Positions 7,628 through 18,626 of a DNA stretch of 64,000 bases are shown piece after piece. The DNA is taken from the NCBI RefSeq assembly GCF_018613875.1, contig NZ_JAGGPJ010000007.1:1-64000 (forward strand), written 5' to 3'. The notes beneath the pieces were generated by a model that was not told the origin of the DNA, did no database searches, and was given only the letters and a program-made list of their open reading frames with translations. Every line of letters starts with the position of its first letter. Within the stretch, counting starts at the first letter, position 1. Both the position numbers and the translations under genes were made by a program. The stretch comes from Arthrobacter sp. ISL-28. Lineage in GTDB: Bacteria > Actinomycetota > Actinomycetes > Actinomycetales > Micrococcaceae.

Positions 7628-8203
7628 ATGCGCATCGTAGTCCTCGTCTCCGGAACCGGCTCCAACCTCCAGGCCGTCATCGACGCCGTGCAAGCGGGAG
7701 AGCTGGACGTTGAGATCGCCGCAGTAGGGGCGGACCGGCCGGGAACATACGGGGTGGAGCGTTCGGCCGCTGCCGGGATCGACACCTTCGTGGTGGACTT
7801 CAAGGCCTATTCGGACCGCGCCGCCTGGAACGCGGCGCTGACCGAAGCGGTGGCCGCCTACCAGCCGGACGTCGTGGTGTCCTCCGGTTTCATGCGGATT
7901 GTGAGCCCGGAGTTCATCGACGCGTTCGACGGAAAATACCTCAATACCCACCCGGCCCTTCTCCCGTCCTTTCCCGGCGCCCACGGTGTCCGGGATGCCA
8001 TGGCCTATGGCGTCAAGGTGACAGGCTGCACCGTGCACTGGGCGGACGCCGGGGTGGACACCGGCCCCATCATCGCGCAGGAAGCCGTGGCCATCGAGGA
8101 CGGCGACAACGAGGAGACCCTGCACGAACGCATCAAGGTGGTGGAACGCCGTCTCTTGGTGTCCACCCTCGCGTCCCTGGCCGCGAAGGATTCCAGCAAG
8201 TAG
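7628..8203 (+). CDS. purN: Phosphoribosylglycinamide formyltransferase
   Basis: 191 residues. Transfers the formyl group of 10-formyltetrahydrofolate to GAR, the third step of de novo purine synthesis. The substrate loop VSGTGSNLQ is at 7-15. The catalytic segment NTHPALLPSFPG holds Asn106 and His108, and Asp144 lies in ADAGVDTGPI, completing the Asn-His-Asp triad of the family. Length matches typical PurN. It is followed by an MFS gene on the opposite strand rather than directly by purH, which is the unusual feature here. Confidence 0.95.
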   Translation: MRIVVLVSGTGSNLQAVIDAVQAGELDVEIAAVGADRPGTYGVERSAAAGIDTFVVDFKAYSDRAAWNAALTEAVAAYQPDVVVSSGFMRIVSPEFIDAFDGKYLNTHPALLPSFPGAHGVRDAMAYGVKVTGCTVHWADAGVDTGPIIAQEAVAIEDGDNEETLHERIKVVERRLLVSTLASLAAKDSSK

Positions 8204-8233
8204 CCGCCTGTGACAGCGGCCCCTTCTCTTGGC

Positions 8234-8398
8234 TTAGAGCTTGTAGCTGGGGAAGTAGTAAACGTAGAGGCTTCGCGCCCCTGCTCCCTCGACGATCGTA
8301 TCGTCGGTTAGATCCAGCTCTTCCGTCTCCCCGTCGACGACGGAAGAGCCGTCCTCCTCAACAGTTACATGGGGCGGCGTGATCCCGGTGGATTCCAG
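8234..8398 (-). pseudogene. Possible gene remnant without a standard start codon
   Basis: Reading the minus strand, a frame ending with TAA at 8234 encodes VTVEEDGSSVVDGETEELDL, then TDDTIVEGAGARSLYVYYFP and SYKL. The composition looks protein-like (acidic, ordered C-terminus). The frame is closed upstream by a TGA inside the end of the MFS gene, and no ATG, GTG or TTG occurs between. It may be a decayed or displaced 3' end, or coincidence. Confidence 0.25.
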
Positions 8399-8420
8399 GG
8401 TGCCAGTTCCCGGGTGCGCG

Positions 8421-9773
8421 CTACTCGAGTCGGCGCTGCCTGGTTTCGGGGGAGAAGAACATCATCCAGAGCACGGCCAGCAGCACCAGGGCGCCGGCAA
8501 GGGCAAACGACGTCGCGAGCCCCAGTTCGGGCCAGAAGTAGTTCGCGAAGATCAGCGGGCCGAAGCCTGCGCCCAGCCGCGAGAACGTCGACGCCCAGCC
8601 GAAGCCTGCGCCGCGCAGCTCGGTGGGGTATAGCTCGGACACGTAGGCATAGAGGACCGGGATGGCCACTTGCACCACGAAGCCGAACACCAGCAGCCAG
8701 AACACTGCCGCCGTCGGAATGTCCACCACAAAAGCCACGATCACAAGCGTCAGGGCTGAGAGCGGACCGGTGATGGCCAGCAGCCATTTGCGGCCGGTCC
8801 GTTCCACCAGGAGAGCTGCTGCCACCACACCAAGAAGCCCGACGGCGGCCATCCCCGCCGTCGTCAGGAACGCCTTGTACTCGACGAACCCTGCCCCGAT
8901 CAGGATCCGGGGCATCCAGGTCAGCGACAGGTAATAGACGAGAAGGATGCTGAAGAACAGGCCCCAGGCGGCGGCGGTAATTTTCCAGTTGAACGTCCAC
9001 ACACCTCGCAGCTGCTGCCACGCGCTGCCTGCCGAAAGGCGCGGAACGGACTGTGGATCGGGCAGGCTGTAGGCGCGCGGCTCGGCGCCGGTGGCAAGGA
9101 CCAGCTCGTCGATCACCTTGGCGGCTTCCTCGCGGCGGCCCTTCCGGATGAGGAACAGCGGTGATTCGGGCACGCTGCGTCGCACCCAGAACACGAGCAG
9201 CGCCGGCAGCACCATCACCATCATGGTCAGGCGCCAGTCCGCGAACGCCGCCACGAGCCCCGCCGAGACGAAGCCGCACAGTGCGGCGCCCACAGGCCAC
9301 CACCCGTCCATGGCGGTGAGGACGCGGCCGCGCTGCCTGCGCGGCGTGAACTCACCCACCAGCGCGTAGTCCACTGGAATACAGCCGCCCAGGCCGAAGC
9401 CGGCCATGAAGCGGAAGAGACAGAACCAGACGAAGTCGGGGGAGAACGCCCCGAGAACGGTGAAGATCGAGAAGATGAGCAGTGTGGCCGTGAAGGCCTT
9501 CTTCCGCCCAATGGTGTCTGCAATGGTCCCCCAGACGAATGCGCCGAGGGCCATGCCGATCAGGTTGGCCGTACCGATCCAGCCGGCCTCGGCGGGAGTG
9601 AGCTGCCAGTGGCTGGACAGCAGCGGAATTAAGATGCCGTTCAGCGTCACATCCCACGCATCAAACATGAATCCCAGGCCGCCGATTACGAATATGCGGC
9701 CTTGTACCTTCCATCGCCACGGCAGTTCCTGGACCACTCGTTCGCCGCTGGGCACAGTGGTGTAAATGTTCAT
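8421..9773 (-). CDS. MFS transporter, metabolite:H+ symporter (NiaP/AAHS-like)
   Basis: 450 residues, twelve predicted helices. The MFS signature loop between helices 2 and 3 is present (GTIADTIGRKKAF), as is the loop-4/5 motif GFGLGGCIPVDYALVGEFTP, followed by RRQRGRVLTAMDGWWPVGA. This pattern is typical of niacin, aromatic-acid and related metabolite:H+ symporters of the sugar-transporter clan. The C-terminus FFSPETRQRRLE matches the usual family ending. It is inserted, reversed, between purN and purH. The substrate cannot be fixed from sequence. Confidence 0.82.
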   Translation of the reverse strand: MNIYTTVPSGERVVQELPWRWKVQGRIFVIGGLGFMFDAWDVTLNGILIPLLSSHWQLTPAEAGWIGTANLIGMALGAFVWGTIADTIGRKKAFTATLLIFSIFTVLGAFSPDFVWFCLFRFMAGFGLGGCIPVDYALVGEFTPRRQRGRVLTAMDGWWPVGAALCGFVSAGLVAAFADWRLTMMVMVLPALLVFWVRRSVPESPLFLIRKGRREEAAKVIDELVLATGAEPRAYSLPDPQSVPRLSAGSAWQQLRGVWTFNWKITAAAWGLFFSILLVYYLSLTWMPRILIGAGFVEYKAFLTTAGMAAVGLLGVVAAALLVERTGRKWLLAITGPLSALTLVIVAFVVDIPTAAVFWLLVFGFVVQVAIPVLYAYVSELYPTELRGAGFGWASTFSRLGAGFGPLIFANYFWPELGLATSFALAGALVLLAVLWMMFFSPETRQRRLE

Positions 9774-9927
9774 CTCGGCCTCCTGCTAAAACCTTACGTT
9801 GCGGGATGCGACAGGAGCGCCTCCTTCACACTGGGGCGGGCAGGAAGACGACCTCCGGCAACGCGATAAACTGGGCCCTATCCCCACCAACCGCGGTATA
9901 TCACCGCGAGATACGACGGAGACTTTT

Positions 9928-11598
9928 GTGACCCTGACGCAGCTTGACCGTGTTCCCATCCGCCGAGCCCTGATCTCGGTCTACGACAAGACCGGTCTGG
10001 AGGAGCTCGCCAAGGGCCTGCATGCTGCAGGCGTCAAGATCGTGTCCACCGGTTCCACGGCCAAGAAAATCGCCGAAGCCGGCATCCCGGTCCAGGAAGT
10101 CGAGGAAGTTACCGGTTCCCCGGAAATGCTGGACGGGCGGGTCAAGACCCTCCACCCGCGCGTTCACGGCGGCATCCTGGCGGACCGCCGAGTTCCGGCC
10201 CACATGGAAACCCTCGCCGGCATGGAGATCGAAACCTTCGACCTCGTCGTGGTGAACCTGTACCCGTTCGTGGAAACCGTGAAATCCGGCGCCGCCCCGG
10301 ATGATGTCGTGGAGCAGATCGATATTGGAGGCCCGGCCATGGTGCGCTCCGCCGCGAAGAACCACGCCGCCGTCGCAATTGTCGTTGACCCCAAGTTCTA
10401 CGGCGACGTTGTCCGGGCCGCGGCTGAAGGCGGCTTCGACCTCAAAACCCGCCGCCGACTCGCCGCCCGCGCCTTCGCGCACACCGCCACTTACGACAAC
10501 GCCGTGGCCACTTGGACGGCCAGCCAGTTCCTGGACGAAGACGGCGACGGCGTCATTGACTGGCCTGCCTACGCCGGCCTTGCGCTGGAGCGTTCGGAGG
10601 TTCTGCGTTACGGCGAAAACCCGCACCAGCAGGCCGCACTTTACGTGGACAGGGCAGCTCCGGCCGGCATCGCCCAGGCCGACCAGCTGCACGGCAAGGC
10701 CATGAGCTACAACAACTTCGTGGACGCCGACGCCGCCCTGCGCGCGGCCTACGATTTCTCTGAACCGGCCGTCGCCATCATCAAGCACGCCAACCCCTGC
10801 GGCGTTGCCGTTGGCTCCGCCTCGGCAGCGGACCCGATCGCTGATGCGCACGCCAAGGCCCACGCCTGCGACCCCGTCTCCGCATTCGGCGGCGTTATCG
10901 CCGCCAACCGCACGGTGACCGCCGGAATGGCGCAGACAGTGGCTGGCATCTTCACGGAAGTGGTCATTGCCCCGGGCTTCGAACCGGAGGCCGTGGAAAT
11001 TCTGTCCAAGAAAAAGAACATCCGCCTGCTGGCGCTGCCTGAGGGGTATGGTCGCTACCCGGCCGAAATCCGCCAGGTGTCCGGCGGCGTGCTGGTCCAG
11101 GTCACGGACAAGGTGGACGCCGAGGGCGACAACCCCGCCAACTGGACCCTCGCCGCCGGTGAAGCTGCGGACGAGGCAACCCTGGCCGATCTTGCCTTCG
11201 CCTGGACTGCCTGCCGCGCAGCCAAGTCCAACGCCATCCTGCTCGCCGCTGACGGTGCTGCCGTGGGCATCGGTATGGGCCAGGTCAACCGGCTTGATTC
11301 CTGCAAGCTTGCCGTTGAGCGGGCCAATACGCTGGGCGTTACGGTGAAGTCCGACGTCGATGCAGCCGGCGGCGCATCCGGCGCCGACGCGAGTGGGGCA
11401 CCTGAGCGTGCCCGCGGCGCCGTGGCTGCCTCCGACGCGTTCTTCCCGTTCGCCGACGGCCTGCAGATCCTGATCGACGCCGGCGTCCGCGCCGTCGTCC
11501 AGCCCGGCGGTTCTGTCCGGGACGAGGAAGTCATCGCCGCAGCAAACGCCGCCGGCGTCACGATGTACTTCACCGGAGCACGTCACTTCTTTCACTAA
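9928..11598 (+). CDS. purH: Bifunctional AICAR formyltransferase / IMP cyclohydrolase
   Basis: 556 residues from GTG 9928 (GGAG six bases upstream); an upstream ATG at 9799 would add an unconserved 43-residue leader. Performs the last two steps of IMP synthesis. The N-terminal cyclohydrolase domain has [35 protein letters not shown] and [15 protein letters not shown]. The C-terminal formyltransferase domain has [30 protein letters not shown], the catalytic-lysine/His segment [14 protein letters not shown], and [14 protein letters not shown] low-complexity insert, [20 protein letters not shown], lies just before the last motif and is not part of the usual core. Confidence 0.96.
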   Translation: MTLTQLDRVPIRRALISVYDKTGLEELAKGLHAAGVKIVSTGSTAKKIAEAGIPVQEVEEVTGSPEMLDGRVKTLHPRVHGGILADRRVPAHMETLAGMEIETFDLVVVNLYPFVETVKSGAAPDDVVEQIDIGGPAMVRSAAKNHAAVAIVVDPKFYGDVVRAAAEGGFDLKTRRRLAARAFAHTATYDNAVATWTASQFLDEDGDGVIDWPAYAGLALERSEVLRYGENPHQQAALYVDRAAPAGIAQADQLHGKAMSYNNFVDADAALRAAYDFSEPAVAIIKHANPCGVAVGSASAADPIADAHAKAHACDPVSAFGGVIAANRTVTAGMAQTVAGIFTEVVIAPGFEPEAVEILSKKKNIRLLALPEGYGRYPAEIRQVSGGVLVQVTDKVDAEGDNPANWTLAAGEAADEATLADLAFAWTACRAAKSNAILLAADGAAVGIGMGQVNRLDSCKLAVERANTLGVTVKSDVDAAGGASGADASGAPERARGAVAASDAFFPFADGLQILIDAGVRAVVQPGGSVRDEEVIAAANAAGVTMYFTGARHFFH

Positions 11599-11608
11599 GG
11601 CGAACCGC

Positions 11609-11628
11609 TGGTTGAGCTTGTCGAAATC
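11609..11628. repeat. Intergenic repeat fragment (TTTCGACAAGCTCAACC family)
   Basis: TGGTTGAGCTTGTCGAAATC, read on the minus strand as GATTTCGACAAGCTCAACCA. I recall this as a short intergenic element found in many copies in Micrococcales genomes. A diverged copy is at 4985-5000. Confidence 0.4.
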
Positions 11629-11654
11629 CGGTGAGCGAAACCCGGGCGAAACCG

Positions 11655-11692
11655 CGACGGCGGCTGTCCCCTCAAGGGGACAGCCGCCGTCG
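11655..11692. terminator. Perfect 18-bp hairpin after purH
   Basis: CGACGGCGGCTGTCCCCT (11655-11672) pairs fully with 11675-11692. The two unpaired bases imply an effective 4-base loop. There is no strong T-run, but it lies between the convergent purH and the 57-residue gene and probably serves both directions. Confidence 0.7.
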
Positions 11693-11705
11693 GGCTTAAC
11701 TGGAT

Positions 11706-11879
11706 TCAGTTGTCCTCAGGTTGCTGAGCTGCGTCGTCCTGTGCAGGATCATCCTGAGCTGCGGGGAGCCGGATCTCACGCGGTTGCGCTTCCGCCATGC
11801 GCTCCGGCGTCCAGTACGCCAGGATTTCCTCCGGGGTCTGGCTAGCGTCGGCGTGGCTCACCGGATCCTTCCCGGACAC
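11706..11879 (-). CDS. 57-residue protein with stand-alone YWTPERM motif
   Basis: GTG 11879 has AAGGA seven bases upstream and begins 10 bases after the protease stop, so it is the second gene of that operon. The product has no signal peptide. It reads VSGKDPVSHADASQTPEEIL, then AYWTPERMAEAQPREIRLP, and ends in an acidic Gln/Asp tail. The segment A-Y-W-T-P-E-R-M-x-x-A-x-P-x-E closely matches A-Y-W-T-S-E-R-M-R-A-A-I-P-G-D in the pro-region of the upstream protease. A duplicated pro-region acting as an intracellular partner, or an independent adaptor, are both possible. No known name. Confidence 0.6.
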   Translation of the reverse strand: MSGKDPVSHADASQTPEEILAYWTPERMAEAQPREIRLPAAQDDPAQDDAAQQPEDN

Positions 11880-11889
11880 CGGAGCGTCC

Positions 11890-12888
11890 TTACTTGGCTG
11901 CTTCGGCGCGGGCGTAGACCTGTGCAATAACCTCGCCCCAGTATGGGCCGTACATCGTGGTGGCGCGGGTGCCGTAGCCGTAGCTGTTGACGGAGTTCTG
12001 GTAGCCGAGGCCGTCCGCGGGGTCGCCTGGAACCAACCAGGGTCCGCCCGAGGATCCGCCGGTCATGTCGCAAGGGATGCCTTGGGTCTCAAACTGCGGG
12101 TTGAGGGCGTCGTTCCCTGCCTTACCGGAACAGCTGACCAGCGTCTGGCCGGTGAACGGCTTCGCAGCCGGGTAGCCGTACGCCTTGTACGTCAGCCCGC
12201 GGGGCTGGTTGAAGGCGACTCCCACGGCGCCCACCACATCAGCGAGATTCCTGCTGTTGAGCTGGGAAACGACCGCGAAGCCGGTGTCATACTGTATGTT
12301 TCCGTCGGCGCTCCACTGGGTTGGCGCGTACAGTGCCTTGGCCGCCCACTTGCCGTAGGGTGCCACACCATCCCGGTAGGCCGGGACGAAGACGAAGTTG
12401 CTGGCGAAGGCGCCTGGGCCCGAGTTGAGGCAGTGTCCGGCGGTGGAAACGGTGCTCTTATTGGCCGAGGTCACCGAGTTCCCCGAGCAGACATAGTTGC
12501 CGCCGTTCAACGTGAAGAAAACCTTGCCGATGTGGCTCACAGGCTGTTCGTTCATGTGCAGGGAGGTAGTTTTGCCCCTTGCGGATGTGCCGGGAATCTT
12601 GGTGCTGGAGCCCTTTTCCAGGATGCCGCCCAAGTTGTTGCTCTTGGAATTGTGCCGGGCCACGGCCTTCTCCGCCAGGACATCGCCCGGAATGGCGGCA
12701 CGCATGCGCTCGGATGTCCAGTAAGCTGCCGCGGTTGAACTGGGGATTGCGGTACTGGCGATTTGTGGCTGCACGGAATCCTGCGACGTTGCAGGGGAAG
12801 CCGTTGCGCCGCCGGCTGCGGAGAGCGTCAGCAGCAATCCCGCGGAAAGGCTCATGAGGCTAGTGGCCAGAGACTTCTTGCTCGTCAT
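11890..12888 (-). CDS. Secreted trypsin-like serine protease
   Basis: 332 residues from ATG 12888 (AGGA six bases upstream); a longer frame to 12993 is unlikely. The signal peptide is MTSKKSLATSLMSLSAGLLL, then TLSAAGGATA with cleavage near SPA. The pro-region carries AYWTSERMRAAIPGD (55-69). The chymotrypsin-fold triad is visible: His152 in STAGHC, Asp201 in YDTGFAVV, Ser280 in TGGSSGGPW. The body resembles V8-like/trypsin-like exported peptidases. Cys134 and Cys153, and Cys253 and Cys273, suggest disulfides. Substrate unknown. Confidence 0.88.
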   Translation of the reverse strand: MTSKKSLATSLMSLSAGLLLTLSAAGGATASPATSQDSVQPQIASTAIPSSTAAAYWTSERMRAAIPGDVLAEKAVARHNSKSNNLGGILEKGSSTKIPGTSARGKTTSLHMNEQPVSHIGKVFFTLNGGNYVCSGNSVTSANKSTVSTAGHCLNSGPGAFASNFVFVPAYRDGVAPYGKWAAKALYAPTQWSADGNIQYDTGFAVVSQLNSRNLADVVGAVGVAFNQPRGLTYKAYGYPAAKPFTGQTLVSCSGKAGNDALNPQFETQGIPCDMTGGSSGGPWLVPGDPADGLGYQNSVNSYGYGTRATTMYGPYWGEVIAQVYARAEAAK

Positions 12889-15480
<2,592 letters not shown>

Positions 15481-15493
15481 CGCTCGAGGCCCC

Positions 15494-15540
15494 AACAGAA
15501 GTGCCCGCCACTCGAGCAAGTGGTGGGCACTTCTGTTTTT
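15494..15540 (+). terminator. Terminator after icd
   Basis: A 19-bp stem, AACAGAAGTGCCCGCCACT (15494-15512) against 15519-15537 with a single G-T wobble, has a 6-base loop and ends in TTTTT. The left side has no matching A-run, so it is directional for icd. Confidence 0.9.
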
Positions 15541-15599
15541 CGCGGCTACGGTTCAGTTCGCAGGCTCACCGACCGGCAGGCCAGCCAGCAAAAGGGGTG

Positions 15600-16463
15600 C
15601 TAGCGGTCCGGGGTTTCGTCTCGCCTGGTGTCACCCAGCCTGGTATCCATCCGGGGCTCACCCGCTTCCGTGTCGCCGTAGGGGGCGTCGACGGCGAGGT
15701 CCGGATCCGCATCCACCGGCCTTTCGGTGGCTGCAGCGTCGTAGGCGTCACCGGATTCGTAGGTGCGGCCCGGGGTTGCGTCCATTCCGGGTCCGGCAGC
15801 GTAGCCCGTGGCGTCATCCGCTGCACCGTATTCGGTGCCCATACTGCCGGGACCCGTACCGATGGTTTCATTGCCGGCGTCGGTGGTGCCCGACGTCCCT
15901 GCTCCGTAGCCACCGGTCCCAGCGGCCCCGAGCCCTGCGCCTGCCCCGGCAGCCCCAGCCATGCCGGTTGTCCCGGGCATTCCGGTCGCCCTGGCCGTGT
16001 CCTCGACTTCGCCGTCCCGGACGCTTTCGCGCCAGGCTCCGGTCTCGGAGCCTCGGCTCTCGATAAATTCCTTGAACTTCCTCAGGTCCGAGGCAACCTG
16101 GCGGGAATCCAGGCCGACGGCGGCTCCGACTTTCTCCACCGCGGACTCCGGCTCCCAGGTGAGTTCGACGTTCACCTTGGTCTGTTCCGGACCCAGGGGC
16201 TCGAACCACACCGTTCCCGCATTACGGGGTTCGTTCAGGCTCTCCCACGTGACGCGTTGGTCTGGCTCCTGGACGGTGATCTGGGCGTCGTATTCGCGCT
16301 TGACGCCCGCAATGCTTGTTTCGAAATGGACCGTGGTGTCATCGAGCTGGCGCACCGCGTCGACGCCACTCATGAAATTCGGGAAGTCCTCGAACTGGGT
16401 CCATTGGTTGTAGGCCTTGCTCACGGGGACATCAACATCGATGGATTCCTGAACAGTTGCCAT
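15600..16463 (-). CDS. SRPBCC family (cyclase/dehydrase-like) protein with disordered tail
   Basis: 287 residues. Residues 1-150 match the polyketide-cyclase/dehydrase SRPBCC fold: MATVQESIDVDVPVSKAYNQ, then WTQFEDFPNFMSGVDAVRQL, and the family-typical end of domain EVKF-like LRKFKEFIESRG. The rest is Gly/Thr/Ala/Asp-rich and probably disordered (AGAAGAGAGLGAAGTGGYGA). In Actinobacteria this type is often encoded near stress genes and has no proven enzyme activity. It is convergent with icd. Confidence 0.83.
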   Translation of the reverse strand: MATVQESIDVDVPVSKAYNQWTQFEDFPNFMSGVDAVRQLDDTTVHFETSIAGVKREYDAQITVQEPDQRVTWESLNEPRNAGTVWFEPLGPEQTKVNVELTWEPESAVEKVGAAVGLDSRQVASDLRKFKEFIESRGSETGAWRESVRDGEVEDTARATGMPGTTGMAGAAGAGAGLGAAGTGGYGAGTSGTTDAGNETIGTGPGSMGTEYGAADDATGYAAGPGMDATPGRTYESGDAYDAAATERPVDADPDLAVDAPYGDTEAGEPRMDTRLGDTRRDETPDR

Positions 16464-16614
16464 TCGTAGTTCACTCCTTCAGCGAGCGGGCGGTTAGCCC
16501 GCGGTTCGATGGCTGCTTCTTAGGTGGAACAACTCCAAGGTAGTCCGCGGGGCGAGGCAAATGAAGAGATAAAAGCAGGTGCTGATGAGGAAGTTTGGCC
16601 GCTGGAAAACGGAC

Positions 16615-16646
16615 AGCGGGATCCCGCCCGAGGGCAGGATCCCGCT
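16615..16646 (-). terminator. Hairpin after the lipoprotein gene
   Basis: AGCGGGATCC (16615-16624) and its complement (16637-16646) flank a 12-base GC-rich loop that can itself pair. On the minus strand it is followed by GTCCGTTTTCC. It suits termination of the kinase-lipoprotein unit. Confidence 0.6.
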
Positions 16647-16678
16647 GGAAATAAGACGGTCTGGATCAGGATGCGGGA

Positions 16679-17173
16679 CTAGTCCTTCTCTTTGAGAGAT
16701 CGGTGGTCATTGTCGGTGTCCTCGTCCCAGTGGCCCTTCTCTGGGTTTCCGCGGACGCCGGAGGCGGGGGCGGGCGCGGGAGCCGGCACCACGATGGCCG
16801 GAGCCCGTTCATCGGCAGCTCTTGCCTTCGCTGCCGCCTCGGCGGCCGCCTTCCCTGCTGCCTGCGCCGCTGCGAGATCGGCCTTTACCGAGTCAATCGC
16901 CACCGTGATGCTCCGGTGGCGCTTGAATGACACATGACCGGCGGCAGCGGCGGCGTCGAGGTCCGATGACAGCTGGCTGAGCGACTTGAGCGCGGTGGCC
17001 GGATTGTTCGCGGCCGCTGCCTTCGTGACGGCGAGCACCCGCTGCTGAAGCTGCGCTGCGGCGTCCGACTCCAACTCGGACGCGGTGCCACCGCAGCCCG
17101 TGGCGCCAAGGGCGAGCATGCCGGCGGCCAGGACAGCTGACGCGCGGAGCCGCCGGGCTGGCCGGGGGGGCAA
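16679..17173 (-). CDS. Putative lipoprotein, Ala-rich, encoded after the kinase
   Basis: About 164 residues if started at TTG 17173, which lies 15 bases after the kinase stop; the start is uncertain because ribosome-site evidence is weak. A signal sequence (RPARRLRASAVLAAGMLALG) ends in a lipobox-like ATGC with Cys27. The mature part is helical and Ala-rich, with a regular ALKSLSQLSSDLDAAAAAGH segment and a KAAAEAAAKARAA coiled-coil-like run, then a short Pro-rich and acidic tail. The layout resembles actinobacterial proteins annotated as mucin-associated surface protein-like and encoded beside Ser/Thr kinases. Function unknown; it could be a partner or substrate of the kinase. Confidence 0.6.
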   Translation of the reverse strand: MPPRPARRLRASAVLAAGMLALGATGCGGTASELESDAAAQLQQRVLAVTKAAAANNPATALKSLSQLSSDLDAAAAAGHVSFKRHRSITVAIDSVKADLAAAQAAGKAAAEAAAKARAADERAPAIVVPAPAPAPASGVRGNPEKGHWDEDTDNDHRSLKEKD

Positions 17174-17187
17174 CCGTTCGTGCCTGA

Positions 17188-18417
17188 TCAGGGTTCCACG
17201 CTCTTCTGCAGCTCCACGAGATGGTCTCCCAAGGTGCCAGTCACAGTGGGGTAGATGATGACATCGGGCGTTTTCGCGGAACTGACGGCTAAGGTGACCG
17301 CCGTTGCGCTGGCCAGCAGCGCGGCCGCTGCGACGGCGGAAGCCAGCCAAACGCGGCGGCCGCGCGGCTTTCCCTCCTGGCCCGGGCGGCTGTTCTGCTG
17401 TGGAGCGTCCTCTGACAGGGTGGTGCTTTCCAAGGGTGCCCGGGCGGCGCCATGGGCGAACTGGTCTGCGGTTGCGTAGCCATCCGAAAGAACTGACGAC
17501 GGCGGACGTGGCGGCAGGGCCGGGAGGACCCGGGTATGTTCGTCGGCCACGTCGCCGGGCACTGACTCCGGTGACACCAGCGCCTGGCGCAGAGCGATCT
17601 CCAGGTCGGCGGCACTTGGCCTCTCCAGTGGATCGATGGCCGTCATTGAGGCCAGGAGGTGCTTCCACTCCTCGGGGAGATCCTCGGGAAGCACGGGGGC
17701 GCGGTGCAGCCTCGCCACTGCCGATTCCACGGCAGTGCCGGGATACTCGACTGTTCCCTTCATGCATTCCAGCAGCACGAGACCCAAGGAATAGATGTCC
17801 GTTGCCGGCGAGAGCGGCGAGCCCATGGCCTGCTCCGGGCTGAGGTACGCGGCAGTCCCCACCATGGTTCCGGTCGCCGTAAGCCGAGTGCTGTCGACGA
17901 TTCTGGCGATGCCGAAATCTGTCAGTTTGGGCCGCACCGGCTCTCCAGGGCGGACCTGGACGAGAAGGATATTTGCCGGCTTGATATCCCGGTGGATGAT
18001 TCCCAGCCCGTGCACATACGCCAGAGCATCAGCGATTCCGGCGCCGATCACAGCAAGCTCCTCGAGCGGAACCCGGCTGTGGCGCAGCCGGCCGCGAAGG
18101 TCTTGGCCCTCCACCAGTTCCATGGTGAGGAACGGCCGCGGCTGGTCAGGCACTCGGGTGTCCACGCCGGCGTCGAACAGTGTTACGAGACTCGGGTGGT
18201 TGAGGGTGGCGAGGAGCTTGATTTCGGCTTCCTGCCGTTTGAGCTCATCCGCGTCCGCAGCTTGGGGGGCGAAGAGCTTCAGCGCCACATCCCTGCCGAG
18301 GTTTTCGTCCCGGGCGGTGTAGACCGATGACATGCCGCCGCGGCCGATTACTTCTGCGAGCCTGTAGCGCCCATCCAGTACATCAGCCGTCACCCTGCTG
18401 GGGGATTCTTCCAACAC
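17188..18417 (-). CDS. Membrane Ser/Thr protein kinase (PknB-like)
   Basis: 409 residues from GTG 18417, chosen because AAGGA lies seven bases upstream. The Hanks-type domain spans about residues 15-275: glycine loop IGRGGMSSVY, ATP lysine Lys47 in DVALKLF, catalytic loop HRDIKPANILL with HRD at 142-144, DFG at 167-169, and GTAAYLSPEQAMGSPLSPAT in the activation/P+1 region. A linker follows, then one membrane helix (VWLASAVAAAALLASATAVT) and a roughly 30-residue outside tail. No PASTA repeats are present, so it is not PknB itself. The following lipoprotein gene is in the same operon. Confidence 0.9.
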   Translation of the reverse strand: MLEESPSRVTADVLDGRYRLAEVIGRGGMSSVYTARDENLGRDVALKLFAPQAADADELKRQEAEIKLLATLNHPSLVTLFDAGVDTRVPDQPRPFLTMELVEGQDLRGRLRHSRVPLEELAVIGAGIADALAYVHGLGIIHRDIKPANILLVQVRPGEPVRPKLTDFGIARIVDSTRLTATGTMVGTAAYLSPEQAMGSPLSPATDIYSLGLVLLECMKGTVEYPGTAVESAVARLHRAPVLPEDLPEEWKHLLASMTAIDPLERPSAADLEIALRQALVSPESVPGDVADEHTRVLPALPPRPPSSVLSDGYATADQFAHGAARAPLESTTLSEDAPQQNSRPGQEGKPRGRRVWLASAVAAAALLASATAVTLAVSSAKTPDVIIYPTVTGTLGDHLVELQKSVEP

Positions 18418-18518
18418 TTTGCCGTCCTTATCCGCAGTGGGTCCCGTTAAGGGTAATACGCGCACGGAACTGCGGACGCCGCATAGGGATCCTCGAAAAG
18501 GCAGATACCCGGACACGA

Positions 18519-18578
18519 CCATATCGGCCGTCCGGCTTCAGGCCGTTACAAAGCCTTTGAAGCCGGACACCGATATGG
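18519..18578. terminator. 21-bp inverted repeat between the repeat-protein gene and the kinase gene
   Basis: CCATATCGGCCGTCCGGCTTCA (18519-18540) pairs with 18558-18578 with one small bulge around a 17-base loop. It lies downstream of the repeat protein and about 100 bases upstream of the kinase start on the same strand. On the minus strand a CCTTTTCG run follows about 16 bases later. Terminator is the simplest reading; a protein-binding palindrome in the kinase promoter is the alternative. Confidence 0.5.
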
Positions 18579-18626
18579 ATCCGTTGTTTCAGCCCGGACC
18601 GTCAGACGGGCCGATGATCTTTACTG

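Noticed and set aside
9774-9927. Second ZTP riboswitch upstream of purH.
   Set aside because: The consensus blocks (GGGTCG..ACTGGCG, CGCCTGGGC) are not present there.
9901-11595. Long open frame on the minus strand across purH.
   Set aside because: Shadow of purH with no recognisable domain and no ribosome site.
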